A DNA stretch of 64,000 bases, from NCBI GenBank assembly GCA_964473525.1, contig CAYYPK010000005.1, positions 186,001 to 250,000 on the forward strand, written 5' to 3'. Below the pieces are notes generated by a model, which did no database searches, had not been told where the DNA came from, and worked only from the letters and a program-made list of their open reading frames with translations. Both the position numbers and the translations under genes were made by a program. Source of the DNA: GCA-2687025 sp964473525 (GTDB lineage: Bacteria; Poribacteria; WGA-4E; GCA-2687025). Below, one piece after another: positions 44,227 through 53,943 of this stretch; position 1 is the first letter of the stretch; each line of letters begins with the position of its first letter.

Positions 44227-44266
44227 GTTCTGTCTGACGGCGGCCCCTGCGGAACCCAGCGATAAT
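44227..44266 (+). promoter_or_regulatory. Shared promoter-like element, copy 2
   Basis: GTTCTGTCTGACGGCG, 19 bases, ATAAT: identical box and spacing to 42741. It sits 83 bases before the receiver-like gene. The leader between has a GCGAGAC/GTCTCGC stem at 44279-44320, suggesting a folded 5' region. Confidence 0.6.
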
Positions 44267-44348
44267 ATCCATGGTTACGCGAGACGGCGGACGTCATCGT
44301 GTGCCGTCCACCGGTCTCGCGGGACGCTCGAACGATTGAGAGGGAAAC

Positions 44349-44849
44349 ATGTCCATCAAAGTCGCAGTAGCAGGCATCGTCGACGACGCGCTGGATAGCC
44401 TGCGGCAGGTCATCGACTCGAACCCCAGCCTCGCGCTCGTCGGCGACATCGACGGCGTGGGCATCGCGAAGCAGACGTCGGGTCAGACCCCAGACGTCGT
44501 CGTGCTTCCTCTAGAGGACATCTCCCTCGATGACGACTTCGTGAGCGACGCGCTCACCGCGGCGCCCCGCGCGCTGGGTCTTGTCGCCGACGGCAGCGTC
44601 AGCGGTCTGCGGGAACTCTTCGGGATGGGCGTCAACGGGTGCATCCTCCACAGCGCGGCGCAGGACGAACTGGTCTCTGCTATCCACGAACTTCACGAGG
44701 GGCGGCGGTTCGTCGGACCCTCGCTTGCGAGCGCGGTGGTCACGGACTTCGTCGTGTCCATCGCCCGCGCTTCCGAGGATACGACGCCGGACGTGGACAT
44801 CTCCCTCGTCCAGGCTTCCGAGCAGGCGGCGACTACCGCACATGCTTAA
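44349..44849 (+). CDS. Receiver-like protein lacking the phosphoacceptor aspartate
   Basis: A 166-residue protein with the fold of a NarL-type receiver: PDVVVLPLEDISL, then MGVNGCILHSAAQDELVSAIHELHEGRRFVGP, which matches the conserved GAxGYLLK...ELxxAIxxVxxG helix. The position of the phosphorylated Asp in V-L-D-L-x-M-P is Pro (VLPLED) and the conserved Lys is His (CILH). There is no HTH output domain. It is probably a phosphorylation-independent pseudo-receiver. GAGGG precedes the ATG. The next gene, a large surface protein, starts 130 bases on. Confidence 0.75.
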   Translation: MSIKVAVAGIVDDALDSLRQVIDSNPSLALVGDIDGVGIAKQTSGQTPDVVVLPLEDISLDDDFVSDALTAAPRALGLVADGSVSGLRELFGMGVNGCILHSAAQDELVSAIHELHEGRRFVGPSLASAVVTDFVVSIARASEDTTPDVDISLVQASEQAATTAHA

Positions 44850-44979
44850 GTACTTTGGGAACGACACGGACATGCGCAGGCATCCGCAGCTCACTATCGG
44901 CGTGACGACTGATGCCACGATGCTCACAACACCTGCCCTGAACCTCGTCAGGGCGCTTCGGAAACGCGGAGGCTCGTTC

Positions 44980-46494
44980 ATGAAACGCCTACTAGCAGCA
45001 GGCGCGATAGCGTCGATGATAGCTGGCACAGCGCTGGCGGTGGATACGATCACGGTGGCGGACGCCGCCTTCCAGGAAGGCAGCACGAACAACACCGTTG
45101 CCATCACCTATAGCGGCACGACGTCGGCGACGGCGTTCGACCTCATACTGACATACCCAACTGCCAGTGCGACCTTCGTCAGCGCGGCCGCAGGCACGGC
45201 GACGTCCGGCTGGACGATCGACTCCAACGTAGCCGTCGCTGGCACCCTCGACATTGGTATCGCGGTAGCGTCGGGTGGCACCGCCATCACGACCGGCCAA
45301 ATCGCGGTCGTGACCTTCAGCGGCGCCGCGGTCACCGGCTGGGCGGACGTGTCGTATGACACCAGCACCGCTGGCGCGCTGGCGCTTACCGAGGCGAACG
45401 TGAACGACACCGCAGCCACTGCCGTAGACGGCGCGCTGACGATCCAGCCCATCGTTCACGGCGACGTCACGGGTAACGACAGCATCACCGCCTACGACGC
45501 GTCCTTCGGGTTGCAGTCCGTTGTGGACGAGACCGTTGCGGGTTGGCCTCTGGACATCCCGGCGACGCTCCCCGCCTACAATACGACGCCCACGTGGACG
45601 ACCCTCGGCGCTGGCTTCACCTACTCCGTCGGACAGGCGCTCAACGACTACAGCGCGTTTGCTCTGCTGGACGTTGACGAGAACGACCTCGTGCAGGCAG
45701 CGGACGTCGCCGAAATCCTGCAGTATGCCGTTGGCTCCATCACGAGCTTCACCGGCGCGGCAGCTACCCCGTCCGTGCCGCCAGCTCCGAGTGGCGCCAC
45801 GACTTACATGAGCGAGCGCATCCACACGTCCTCTCCGTCCACGCGTCCTGGCTCCTCCATCACCGTATCGCTCGACCTGCGCGAACTGGCTGACCTCTAC
45901 GCCGGTGAGTTCCAGCTGGCTTACGACCCGACGCTGCTCCGTCCGATCTCCGCGACCATGGACACGGTCGACGGCGTTGAGGATGGCAGCGGCCCCATGG
46001 TGGCGTTCCGCGACCACGGTGGCATGGTGAAGGCAGCCTTCGCCTCCGGTGACCAGATCCAGGGCCGCACGCTGAACGTCGTCTTCGAGACGACCCAGTA
46101 TGTCAACGCGCGTCGGATCAGCGCCATCCGCGACGCCGGTCTCGTCCTGAACAAGACCCACGTGGACACGGGCTTCGAGTTCAACTACGAGCTGACGCCC
46201 TACAACAACCGCCTCATGGCGAACTTCCCCAACCCCTTCAACCCGGAAACGTGGATTCCCTTCGAACTCGAACAGGCTTCCGACGTCTCCATCCGCATCT
46301 ACGGCATGGACGGTCGCCCGGTTCGCCAGCTCGAACTCGGTCAGAAGGCGGTCGGCATCTACGCTGACACCAACAGCGCAGCCTACTGGGACGGTCGCAA
46401 CGAGAACGGCGAGACGGTTGCGAGCGGCGCTTACATCTACGAGATCACCGCTGGCGACTACCACGCGATGCGCCGCATGGTCGTCTTGAAGTAG
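44980..46494 (+). CDS. Secreted cohesin-dockerin-like surface protein with NPFNP/FlgD-like tail
   Basis: A 504-residue exported protein. The ATG at 44980 has GGAGG seven bases upstream and a signal peptide (KRLLAAGAIASMIAGTALA). Residues 20-150 are cohesin-like (AFDLILTYPTASATFVS); 159-250 carry two dockerin/EF-hand-like calcium loops (GDVTGNDSITAYDASFG and LDVDENDLVQAADVAEIL); 290-400 is a second cohesin-like domain (AGEFQLAYDPTLLRP). It ends in ANFPNPFNPETWIPFEL and a FlgD-type Ig module with YWDGRNENGE. Holding cohesin and dockerin together suggests self-assembly on the surface. Confidence 0.85.
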   Translation: MKRLLAAGAIASMIAGTALAVDTITVADAAFQEGSTNNTVAITYSGTTSATAFDLILTYPTASATFVSAAAGTATSGWTIDSNVAVAGTLDIGIAVASGGTAITTGQIAVVTFSGAAVTGWADVSYDTSTAGALALTEANVNDTAATAVDGALTIQPIVHGDVTGNDSITAYDASFGLQSVVDETVAGWPLDIPATLPAYNTTPTWTTLGAGFTYSVGQALNDYSAFALLDVDENDLVQAADVAEILQYAVGSITSFTGAAATPSVPPAPSGATTYMSERIHTSSPSTRPGSSITVSLDLRELADLYAGEFQLAYDPTLLRPISATMDTVDGVEDGSGPMVAFRDHGGMVKAAFASGDQIQGRTLNVVFETTQYVNARRISAIRDAGLVLNKTHVDTGFEFNYELTPYNNRLMANFPNPFNPETWIPFELEQASDVSIRIYGMDGRPVRQLELGQKAVGIYADTNSAAYWDGRNENGETVASGAYIYEITAGDYHAMRRMVVLK

Positions 46495-46540
46495 CAATGC
46501 CACACTGCGGAAGCCCGACATTCCGCGCTTCGGAAACGCG

Positions 46541-46567
46541 CCCGGGTGGACGTCAAGTCCACCCGGG
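46541..46567 (+). terminator. 11-bp perfect hairpin after the cohesin-dockerin gene
   Basis: CCCGGGTGGAC-GTCAA-GTCCACCCGGG followed by TCGTTTCC. It is a good intrinsic terminator and argues that the following large gene starts after it, at 46641. Confidence 0.75.
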
Positions 46568-46640
46568 TCGTTTCCATGTATGTCCCGCGACGCCGCGAGG
46601 TGTACCATGGTGCTGGTTGCGCGCCCCCGCGCGCAGGAAC

Positions 46641-49600
46641 ATGGACATGGGTGAGGACATGGGCATCACCGGGCGCCACACACACGTCGTCTTGGCAATG
46701 CTGGCAACGGCATGGGCCGCAGTCGCGATGTCAGCGCGAGCCATCGAGATGAGCATCCCCGACGTCCCAACCATCGCGGGGCGCGAGGTACTGGTCCCCA
46801 TTGAGGTCACTGACCTTACCGACGCAAACGTGACCGCAGCGGAGTTCATCCTGCACTACGACGTAGAGGAGCTCGAGATCCTCGGCGTTAGCCAGGCAGG
46901 CACGCTGACGGACGGATGGCTCGCGGCTTCGCGTGACTTCGGAGGCAGGTTCAAAGTAGCCATGGCGAGCGCGACCCCGGCCACGGGCGCTGGCGTGCTC
47001 ATTCACGTCCGAGTGTTGGCGCGCCCCGAAGCTACGGGCGAGATACCCCTGTCACTTACGAACACGGCCCTCAACACCGATCCCGCGACCACCGTGACAA
47101 ACGGCGCGCTCATCATCGACGGGTCCATCGACCGGAACACGGTTCCAGTGGCTGTCGCGGGGGACGACATCACGATTCCAGTGGGCGAGATACTCACCCT
47201 GGACGGTGGGGCGTCTACGGACGAGGACGGCTCCATCGTGTCGTACGAGTGGGAGATGGGCGACGGCGCAACTCTCACGGGCGCCCAGGCGCAGCACGCG
47301 TACAACTGGGTCGGGCAGTACGAGGTCGTGTTGACGGTAGGCGACGATCTCGGAGGCCTCGCGACAGACGCGCTCATAGTCGAGGTAACGCCTCCCGAGC
47401 CGACCGACCCGCCGCCGACGGGCGAGAGCGCTACCTTGCGCGGCGGCGGTGGGGTGGTCGCCATTGTGCCAAGTGTGGTGTTCGACGGTCGTCCGCTCGC
47501 CCTTGGCGTCGCCCCAGTGGACGCTAACCCGACGCTTGGAGCTGTCGGCCCGGTTGGCTTCGCAGCCCCATCAGCGCGTCTGATCCGTGAGATAGAGATC
47601 CTCCGCGAACAGAGCGCCGTCCACGTCCTCGAGGAGCCGGCAGAGATGACGTTCTTCTTCACCGAGGAAGACCTGCTGCTCCCGGACGGCGGAGCTATCA
47701 ACGCCGAGCATCTCGTGCCGTTCACCATCGCGGCTGACGGGTCGATCGAGATCCTGCGCGTGTTGGCGCGCGACCTCGGCTCGACGACCTTCGCCGTGCG
47801 ACACCTCTCCGTGATCGGCCTGGGCATGTCGGACTTCAACGACGCGCCGACCGTCAATCGCGTACCCGAGCCCGTACACATCGAGACGCGCCCGACGGAA
47901 TACGCCGTGCCGTTCTCGCCGACGGTAGGCGAGGCGATCTTCTGGGACGACGAAACCGCCATTGGCTCACTCGTCTACACCGCCGAGAGCAGCGATCCCG
48001 GCGTCGCCGTCGCATCTGTCACGGACGGACCCTCAGGCGCGGAGGTGACGCTGACCGTCGGCGCCGCGTCCGAGGGCGACACGGTGGTAACAGTCGTGGC
48101 CACCGACGGCGGAGGCCTGCTCGCAACGACGGCGTTCGACGTCACCGTTACGTTCCCACTCAGCATGACCGCAACGGCCAACGGACGCGTAGGAGCTGCA
48201 TTCTCGACCGACGAAGGCGAGGCGCTGACGATCGTCGTCGATGCGACGCACGACGATCCTACCGAGGTCGTGACGATTGCGGCCGCCGACGGCTCCCTGC
48301 CGGAGAACATGGCGTTCACGCCGGTCACTTCGTCCGTGCCGGCACGGGCGGTGATGCAGTTCACACCGAGCGTGGACCAGGGCCGCGACGAGCCGTACCT
48401 CGTACTGCTGACCGCGACCGACAAGGTCGGGCGCGAAGCCCGGCTCGAACTCGCGCTCACGGTCGTGAACGTGAACGACGCGCCTGAGTTCGGAGCGACT
48501 CCCGACGCCACGGTCGACGAGGGCGCCGCGTTGGAATTCGTCGTGACCGCGACGGACCCGGACGGCGACGACCCGCTCACGTTCTTCGCCCTGGGATTGC
48601 CGCCCGGTAGCGCGTTTGACGCTGACACGGCGACGTTCTCGTGGACCCCGAATTTCACGCAGGAGGGCGCCTACGTCGCCATATTTGGGGTGCGCGATCC
48701 ATCCGGCGCGCAGGCGACGACCGAGGTGACGATCGCCGTCGTCGAAGCGAACGAGTCGCCCGTGTTCGCTGCCCTCGGGCCGCAGACGGTCGCCGAGGGC
48801 GTGCCCCTGACCTTCCGGCTGAGCGCGACGGACGCCGAGGACTCGACGTTGACTTACGGTACCGAGACGCCGCTGCCCCCCGGGGCAACTCTGGACGCGG
48901 AGACCGGCGACTTCGCGTGGGAGCCTGGGTTCGATCAGTCGGGCGTATACACGCTGGCTTTTGTCGCGCGCGATGAGCCGGGGGCCGAGGGCTCGCTCGA
49001 CGTTGTCGTCACGGTGACGGACATCAACCGCGCTCCTGAGTTCTCGGACCTCCTCGCAGCCCCGAAGACGGCGTTCGTGGGGTCCGAATTCGTCCTCAAC
49101 GTGGACGTTGAGGACGCCGACGGAGATCCTCTAACCGTGACCACGACGTCTGAGGCCTCGGGATTCGAGTACGACCCCGCCGCTGGCGTGGCGCGGTGGA
49201 CTCCCGACGCGACGCACGAGGGCCTTCACGAAGTCGAGTTCTCTGCGGACGACGGTCGCGGCGGATCCGCCGACGCGCGGGTCTTGGTCACAGTTTCGGT
49301 GGTATCACCCGTCTGGCAGCCCATCACGGTTGGCGAGGCCCGCGAGGGAGACCCGTTCGCGCTTCGCGCCGAGGCGTCGCACCCGCAGGGCAAGCCGATG
49401 GCGCTCTCACTGGTGAGCGCACCTGCCGTGCCCAGCGACGCCGTCTCACAGGATGGCGCCGCGTTGCTTATTCAGTGGACCCCCGATTTCCTCGCGGCGG
49501 GCGACTACCTGCTAACCTTCGTCGCCACGGCCGAGGGCGATCCCGCAGCGAGCATCGCGCGGTCGCTCACCGTCGAGAACACGAACCGTCCGCCGACGCT

Positions 49601-52043
49601 CGTCCCTGTGGCGGAACAGGCGCTGACGGAGAACGTCCAGTTCCAGATGACTCTCGCCGCAACGGACCCCGACGTGGACGACACGTTGGCGTTCGCTGCC
49701 ACGGCGCTGCCGGCTGGCGCCACACTCGACGCCGCCTCGGGCCTCCTCCAGTGGACGCCAGGCTACGACCAGGCCGGGTCGCACGCTGTCGAGGTTTCCG
49801 TGTCGGACGGACAGGGCGCGGAACACACATCGTCGCTCATCCTCACGGTCGGAGATGCAAACCGAAACCCCACGCTGCTGCCTGAGCCTGCGGCGGTCGC
49901 CGCTGTCGAGGGAAACCTCCTCCGCGTGACGTTCGCGGCCACCGACGCCGATTCGGCGGACGAGCTGCGGTATGACATCGCCCCGGTCCCCGATGGCGGG
50001 TCGATGGACGCGACCACGGGGTCGTTCCTGTGGGCGCCGCGTCGCGAGGACGTGGGCGTCCATACGTTCATCGTCACCGTCGAGGACGGGCGAGGCGGCA
50101 GCGCGTCGCGGCCGCTGACGGTCACTGTGACAGCTCTGGACGGCGAGCCGCCGACGGCAACGGTGGCCCTCGCTAGCGACCACGCGGTCGTGGACGACAA
50201 TTACTACGCCACCGGCAGCGACGTGTCCCTCCGTCTGACCGCATCTGACAACCGCACCTCGGTCGAGGACTTGCTGGTCCTGCTCAGGAACGAAGGTGAG
50301 GAGTGGTCGTCTCCACGCGCCTTCCGGAGTCCCATGCCCTGGACGCTGATGTCAGGCGACGGAGAGCGCTACTTCGATGTCCGCTTCGTCGACGAGGCGG
50401 GGAATGAAGCCACCGAACGCGGGCGCGTGGTCGTCGACACGGCGCCGCCGAAGGTCACCCATCAGCCCGTCACGTTGGCGGATCAACATGCCGCCATCTC
50501 CATCACCGCCGACGTTACCGACACGGCGCCGGTGACGGTCCGACTGCACTACCGACCCGGCGGCCGCGCCGCGTACATCCCAGCGGACATGTCAGGCGAC
50601 GGCGCGTATCACGCGAGCATCTCCGCGTTCGACGCGTCTCTCGGCGTGGCCTACTACGTGGAGGCGGAGGACGCTCTCGGTTCCGTCACGACGTTCCCCG
50701 CCGAAGGCGAGGACGCGCCCATCGGTGTCGCCGTGCGCGGACGGTTCACCCAAGACGCCGCGCTCCAACCGTACGCGTGGCACATGTTCTCGGTCCCGTT
50801 CTCGCCTATATCAACCAACCTCACCGCCGAATTCGACCGCCTACTTGGCAAGGACCACTGGCAGGCAGACAGATGGGCGGCCCCGCGGGCCGCGAACGAA
50901 CGCGCGACGCCGGTGGCGCAACTGAGCGAAGCGTTCTGGCTCGTCGCCAGCTCTCCCATCCTGGTCGATCTCGATGGCGTCCTGTCCGGGCCGGCGGACC
51001 CGCGCGAGATCAGGTTGCAGGCGGGATGGAACTCCGTCGCGAACCCGTTCAGCTTCCCCGTGGCGTTCGGCGCCATCGAAGTGCGCACACCCGACGGCCC
51101 CGCGCGCTTGGGCTCCGTCGAAGCAGGCGTGTACGTGCGGCCCCGTTTCTGGGTCTGGCAGGACGCGACCAGCAACAACGTCACCGACGGCGCGTACACT
51201 ATGGTGACGAGCCTCGCATCCTCCTGGGAGCCATGGGCGGGATACTGGGTCTTCGCGGAAGAGCCGGCGACTATCCTCGTCCATCCGGCGCCGCAGTCGT
51301 CGCCGCCTCTCCCGGCGCCAACCGCCCCGCCGCCAGCCTGGTCCGCAACGGCATCGCTGCTGACGGAGCGGTCAGAGTCGCGCGTAGTGCTTGCGCTCGC
51401 CGAGGGCGCGCGGTGGGGGCACGACGGGATGGACGCCGAACAGCCGCCCGCGCCCACTCTGACGACGCTCGCCCTCATCCAGGCGGACGCTCGATACCAG
51501 CGCCTCACGCTGCCCGCTAGCGCCGACGAGTGGTCGTGGGACTTGCAGGCGCGCGCGGCGGAACCCGCGGCCCTGCGCCTGGGAGACCCTCCGCCCGCGG
51601 GATACAGACTCTACGTGGAGAACTACGGCGCCGCCGCCCGCAGTCAGGTGCGGCCAGGCGACAGCCTGCCTCTCGAACGCGGGCAGCACCGGCTGCGTGT
51701 GCGGGTAACGCGGCAGAAGCTGGGCCAGGACATCGCGGGGGTCGCGCCCCGGGTGACGGCCCTTCACGCGAGCTACCCAAACCCGTTCAATCCCGATACG
51801 TGGATTCCGTTCAGCCTGTCCGAGGATGCTGACGTAGCCGTCGCCATCTTCGACATGCGCGGCCAGGTCGTGAACAGCGTCGCCATGGGCGTTCTCCCAG
51901 CCGGACGCTACTCCGACCGCAGTCGCGCGATCCAGTGGGACGGACGCGACAACAACGGCGAACCCGCGGCCAGCGGCGTCTACATCGTCGAACTTAGAGC
52001 GGGCGCCGAACGCATGCGCCAGAAACTCACCCTCGCGCGGTAA
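46641..52043 (+). CDS. 1800-residue secreted cohesin/PKD/Ig-repeat protein with NPFNP/FlgD-like tail
   Basis: The ATG at 46641 lies past the terminator and leads to a hydrophobic signal (HVVLAMLATAWAAVAMSARA). Order: cohesin-like domain (30-165), PKD domain (about 170-255; YEWEMGDGATLTG), a ZU5-like segment, then about six putative-Ig/He_PIG repeats (about 610-1165) with the motif LPPGSAFDADTATFSWTP, each near 90 residues. Further Ig-like units follow. It ends with SYPNPFNPDTWIPFSL and IQWDGRDNNGE, the FlgD-like tail. It is a giant surface adhesin or matrix scaffold. Two more secreted-protein genes follow in series. Confidence 0.85.
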   Translation: MDMGEDMGITGRHTHVVLAMLATAWAAVAMSARAIEMSIPDVPTIAGREVLVPIEVTDLTDANVTAAEFILHYDVEELEILGVSQAGTLTDGWLAASRDFGGRFKVAMASATPATGAGVLIHVRVLARPEATGEIPLSLTNTALNTDPATTVTNGALIIDGSIDRNTVPVAVAGDDITIPVGEILTLDGGASTDEDGSIVSYEWEMGDGATLTGAQAQHAYNWVGQYEVVLTVGDDLGGLATDALIVEVTPPEPTDPPPTGESATLRGGGGVVAIVPSVVFDGRPLALGVAPVDANPTLGAVGPVGFAAPSARLIREIEILREQSAVHVLEEPAEMTFFFTEEDLLLPDGGAINAEHLVPFTIAADGSIEILRVLARDLGSTTFAVRHLSVIGLGMSDFNDAPTVNRVPEPVHIETRPTEYAVPFSPTVGEAIFWDDETAIGSLVYTAESSDPGVAVASVTDGPSGAEVTLTVGAASEGDTVVTVVATDGGGLLATTAFDVTVTFPLSMTATANGRVGAAFSTDEGEALTIVVDATHDDPTEVVTIAAADGSLPENMAFTPVTSSVPARAVMQFTPSVDQGRDEPYLVLLTATDKVGREARLELALTVVNVNDAPEFGATPDATVDEGAALEFVVTATDPDGDDPLTFFALGLPPGSAFDADTATFSWTPNFTQEGAYVAIFGVRDPSGAQATTEVTIAVVEANESPVFAALGPQTVAEGVPLTFRLSATDAEDSTLTYGTETPLPPGATLDAETGDFAWEPGFDQSGVYTLAFVARDEPGAEGSLDVVVTVTDINRAPEFSDLLAAPKTAFVGSEFVLNVDVEDADGDPLTVTTTSEASGFEYDPAAGVARWTPDATHEGLHEVEFSADDGRGGSADARVLVTVSVVSPVWQPITVGEAREGDPFALRAEASHPQGKPMALSLVSAPAVPSDAVSQDGAALLIQWTPDFLAAGDYLLTFVATAEGDPAASIARSLTVENTNRPPTLVPVAEQALTENVQFQMTLAATDPDVDDTLAFAATALPAGATLDAASGLLQWTPGYDQAGSHAVEVSVSDGQGAEHTSSLILTVGDANRNPTLLPEPAAVAAVEGNLLRVTFAATDADSADELRYDIAPVPDGGSMDATTGSFLWAPRREDVGVHTFIVTVEDGRGGSASRPLTVTVTALDGEPPTATVALASDHAVVDDNYYATGSDVSLRLTASDNRTSVEDLLVLLRNEGEEWSSPRAFRSPMPWTLMSGDGERYFDVRFVDEAGNEATERGRVVVDTAPPKVTHQPVTLADQHAAISITADVTDTAPVTVRLHYRPGGRAAYIPADMSGDGAYHASISAFDASLGVAYYVEAEDALGSVTTFPAEGEDAPIGVAVRGRFTQDAALQPYAWHMFSVPFSPISTNLTAEFDRLLGKDHWQADRWAAPRAANERATPVAQLSEAFWLVASSPILVDLDGVLSGPADPREIRLQAGWNSVANPFSFPVAFGAIEVRTPDGPARLGSVEAGVYVRPRFWVWQDATSNNVTDGAYTMVTSLASSWEPWAGYWVFAEEPATILVHPAPQSSPPLPAPTAPPPAWSATASLLTERSESRVVLALAEGARWGHDGMDAEQPPAPTLTTLALIQADARYQRLTLPASADEWSWDLQARAAEPAALRLGDPPPAGYRLYVENYGAAARSQVRPGDSLPLERGQHRLRVRVTRQKLGQDIAGVAPRVTALHASYPNPFNPDTWIPFSLSEDADVAVAIFDMRGQVVNSVAMGVLPAGRYSDRSRAIQWDGRDNNGEPAASGVYIVELRAGAERMRQKLTLAR

Positions 52044-52071
52044 CGCGGGCCTCAGGATGGAGCGCGGTGAT

Positions 52072-53004
52072 ATGGGACGCACGCGAGCGACAGTGACGGC
52101 ATCCACGGCGCGGGTTCCTCGGCTGAGTCTGCGCGTGGGACTGCTCCTACTCATAGGTGCGAGCGCCGCGAGCGCTCAAGAGCCGCAGCCCCTACACGAC
52201 ACGGCGACAGCGGCGAATTCCCTCATGGCCCGCGCGAGGCTCCTGGAGTCGGAGCGGCGTTGGAACGAAGCGGCGGCGACGCTTCGCGAGGCCTTGTCGA
52301 TGGAATTGGCGCCGTCGGATCGTGAGGACGCGTACCGCCACCTCGCCGCCATCGCTTACGCGCAGTACCACGTTCAGCGCCTGCAGAACTCTCTTGGAGC
52401 GGCGCTGTCGCCGCAGCCGCTGCCGAACGCGCCCACACTCTCGGATCACTCGCTGTCGTCGCTGTTCGACACGGGACGTGGCTTCGGCCAAGTAGACGGG
52501 CTCATGGCGCCTGCGGCGTTGAGCATCGACGAGCCGCCTCTGTATTCGCGCGCCGCTCCCGACGGCGACGGGCCGCAGATACTGATAGTCGTCGTGGGCG
52601 AGTCCGAGGTCGGCGAGGCGCCTAAGATCATCGCCGAGGTTCTCGACGCCTCCCCCGTCGAACGGGTCGAGCTGTCCTACGCCAGCGCCGGCGCCGACGC
52701 CGCCACGATCCTCATGCGCAATGAGAGCGGCGCGCGGTGGACCGCCAGCATCCCGGCCGACGCCACGGACGCCGAGGGCACATTGCACTTCTGGGTCGCG
52801 GCGACCGACGCATGGGGCAACGCCGCCATTGAGCGGTCCAGCGTGTCCGTCCGGAAGTCGGGCCGCGGCACATTCAGGTACTTGCTGGGCGCCGCGGGCG
52901 TGGGAGTCGCCGCGCTGGCGGTCGGCCTGCTGCGGGGCGCCACCGACGGCGGAGACACGGACGGTTTGCCGGTATTCGCCCCCGCGCCCCTGCCACCCCA
53001 ATAG
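52072..53004 (+). CDS. Exported TPR-like protein with C-terminal membrane helix
   Basis: A 310-residue protein, start ATG 52072 (GGAG nine bases upstream; 52057 is an alternative). It has a signal peptide ending SAASAQ, a helical repeat with ARARLLESERRWNEAAATLREAL typical of TPRs, a beta-rich middle part (VERVELSYASAGADAATILM and HFWVAATDAWGNA, an Ig-like sheet) and a C-terminal membrane helix (YLLGAAGVGVAALAVGLLRG). Its position after the 1800-residue gene and before an M23-like gene suggests an envelope scaffold for surface display. Confidence 0.75.
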   Translation: MGRTRATVTASTARVPRLSLRVGLLLLIGASAASAQEPQPLHDTATAANSLMARARLLESERRWNEAAATLREALSMELAPSDREDAYRHLAAIAYAQYHVQRLQNSLGAALSPQPLPNAPTLSDHSLSSLFDTGRGFGQVDGLMAPAALSIDEPPLYSRAAPDGDGPQILIVVVGESEVGEAPKIIAEVLDASPVERVELSYASAGADAATILMRNESGARWTASIPADATDAEGTLHFWVAATDAWGNAAIERSSVSVRKSGRGTFRYLLGAAGVGVAALAVGLLRGATDGGDTDGLPVFAPAPLPPQ

Positions 53005-53025
53005 CGTTGAGGAGCGCGAACCGAG

Positions 53026-53922
53026 ATGGCCGCCAGGAAGCCGCGCTATCCGCTGAACGCGTTCACATCGCCGGGTGATCTTCGCCCGGAGGACTGGGCG
53101 TTACACGAGCGCATCGGAGCGCCGGATCGCACACCGTCGGCGCCGGCGGGCCGCTCGGTTCGTGGCATTGTACGGCTGGCTCCCGTCGTGGCTCTGCTTC
53201 TCGTCGTCTGGCAGGTCGGCGTGATACACACCGATCGCGCGGAGGCGAAGCTCTGGGCAGCGTGCAGGACGGCGTACGAGACGGGATCCCCAAGAGCGGT
53301 CGCGCTGCTCAATGAGTTTCTGGCGGTGCACCCCGCGAGCGAGCGAGCCGTGGATGCGCGCCGAAGCCTCGAGACGCTGGCTGCCCTCGGTATGAACATG
53401 CCTACAGCGGCCTCGACAGACGCGGCGTCGCCGATGGCAGCGTCAGCCCTCGGTTCCCGGCGGGCGCCGGGAGGACGCGCGCAGGGCGCCGCATCGCATG
53501 GCTCCGAGGCGTGGCTCGCCCCGTGCGAGGGACGGGTCACCGCCGCGTATGGCGTGGACTCGCACCCGGTCACCGCGCGCGTGCGATTCCACGAGGGCGT
53601 GGACTTCCAGGCGTCCAACGCGCTCGTCGCCGCCTCCCGATCCGGCGTAGTCGTCCACGCGGGGAGCGACGAGGAGTATCCGGGATACGGCCGCTTCGTA
53701 GTAATCGACCACGGCGGCGACGATCTCTCGCTGTACGCCAACGCTTCTCACCTCCTCGTCGAGGTCGGAGACCGCGTGACGCAGGGCGTGGAGATAGCGG
53801 TGGGCGGCCCGGTCGCCGGCTCCGCTGATCGTCGGTGCCACTTCGAAATTCTGTATGGCGCTGAAGGCGGTTGGCGCCAGGCGCAGCGTCTGGACCCCGC
53901 CCCATTTCTGGGTATTGAGTAA
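53026..53922 (+). CDS. Membrane-anchored M23 peptidase-like protein, one catalytic His replaced
   Basis: A 298-residue protein with an N-terminal membrane segment (GIVRLAPVVALLLVVWQVGVI) and a C-terminal LytM/M23 domain from about 165. The zinc motifs are FHEGVDF (H-x3-D) and, near the end, DRRCHFEILYG, where the family has HLHFEI. The first His of HxH, the catalytic base, is Arg here, so zinc may bind but hydrolysis is doubtful. In this class, such degenerate forms act as regulators of cell-wall enzymes. It follows the TPR-like gene by 21 bases. Confidence 0.85.
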   Translation: MAARKPRYPLNAFTSPGDLRPEDWALHERIGAPDRTPSAPAGRSVRGIVRLAPVVALLLVVWQVGVIHTDRAEAKLWAACRTAYETGSPRAVALLNEFLAVHPASERAVDARRSLETLAALGMNMPTAASTDAASPMAASALGSRRAPGGRAQGAASHGSEAWLAPCEGRVTAAYGVDSHPVTARVRFHEGVDFQASNALVAASRSGVVVHAGSDEEYPGYGRFVVIDHGGDDLSLYANASHLLVEVGDRVTQGVEIAVGGPVAGSADRRCHFEILYGAEGGWRQAQRLDPAPFLGIE

Positions 53923-53943
53923 CGAAGGCGGCAGACCCACGTG

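Noticed and set aside
44992..46608. 538-residue open frame on the minus strand
   Set aside because: It is antisense to the cohesin-dockerin gene, has Arg/Val/Gly-rich shadow composition and no motifs; high GC makes long antisense frames common.
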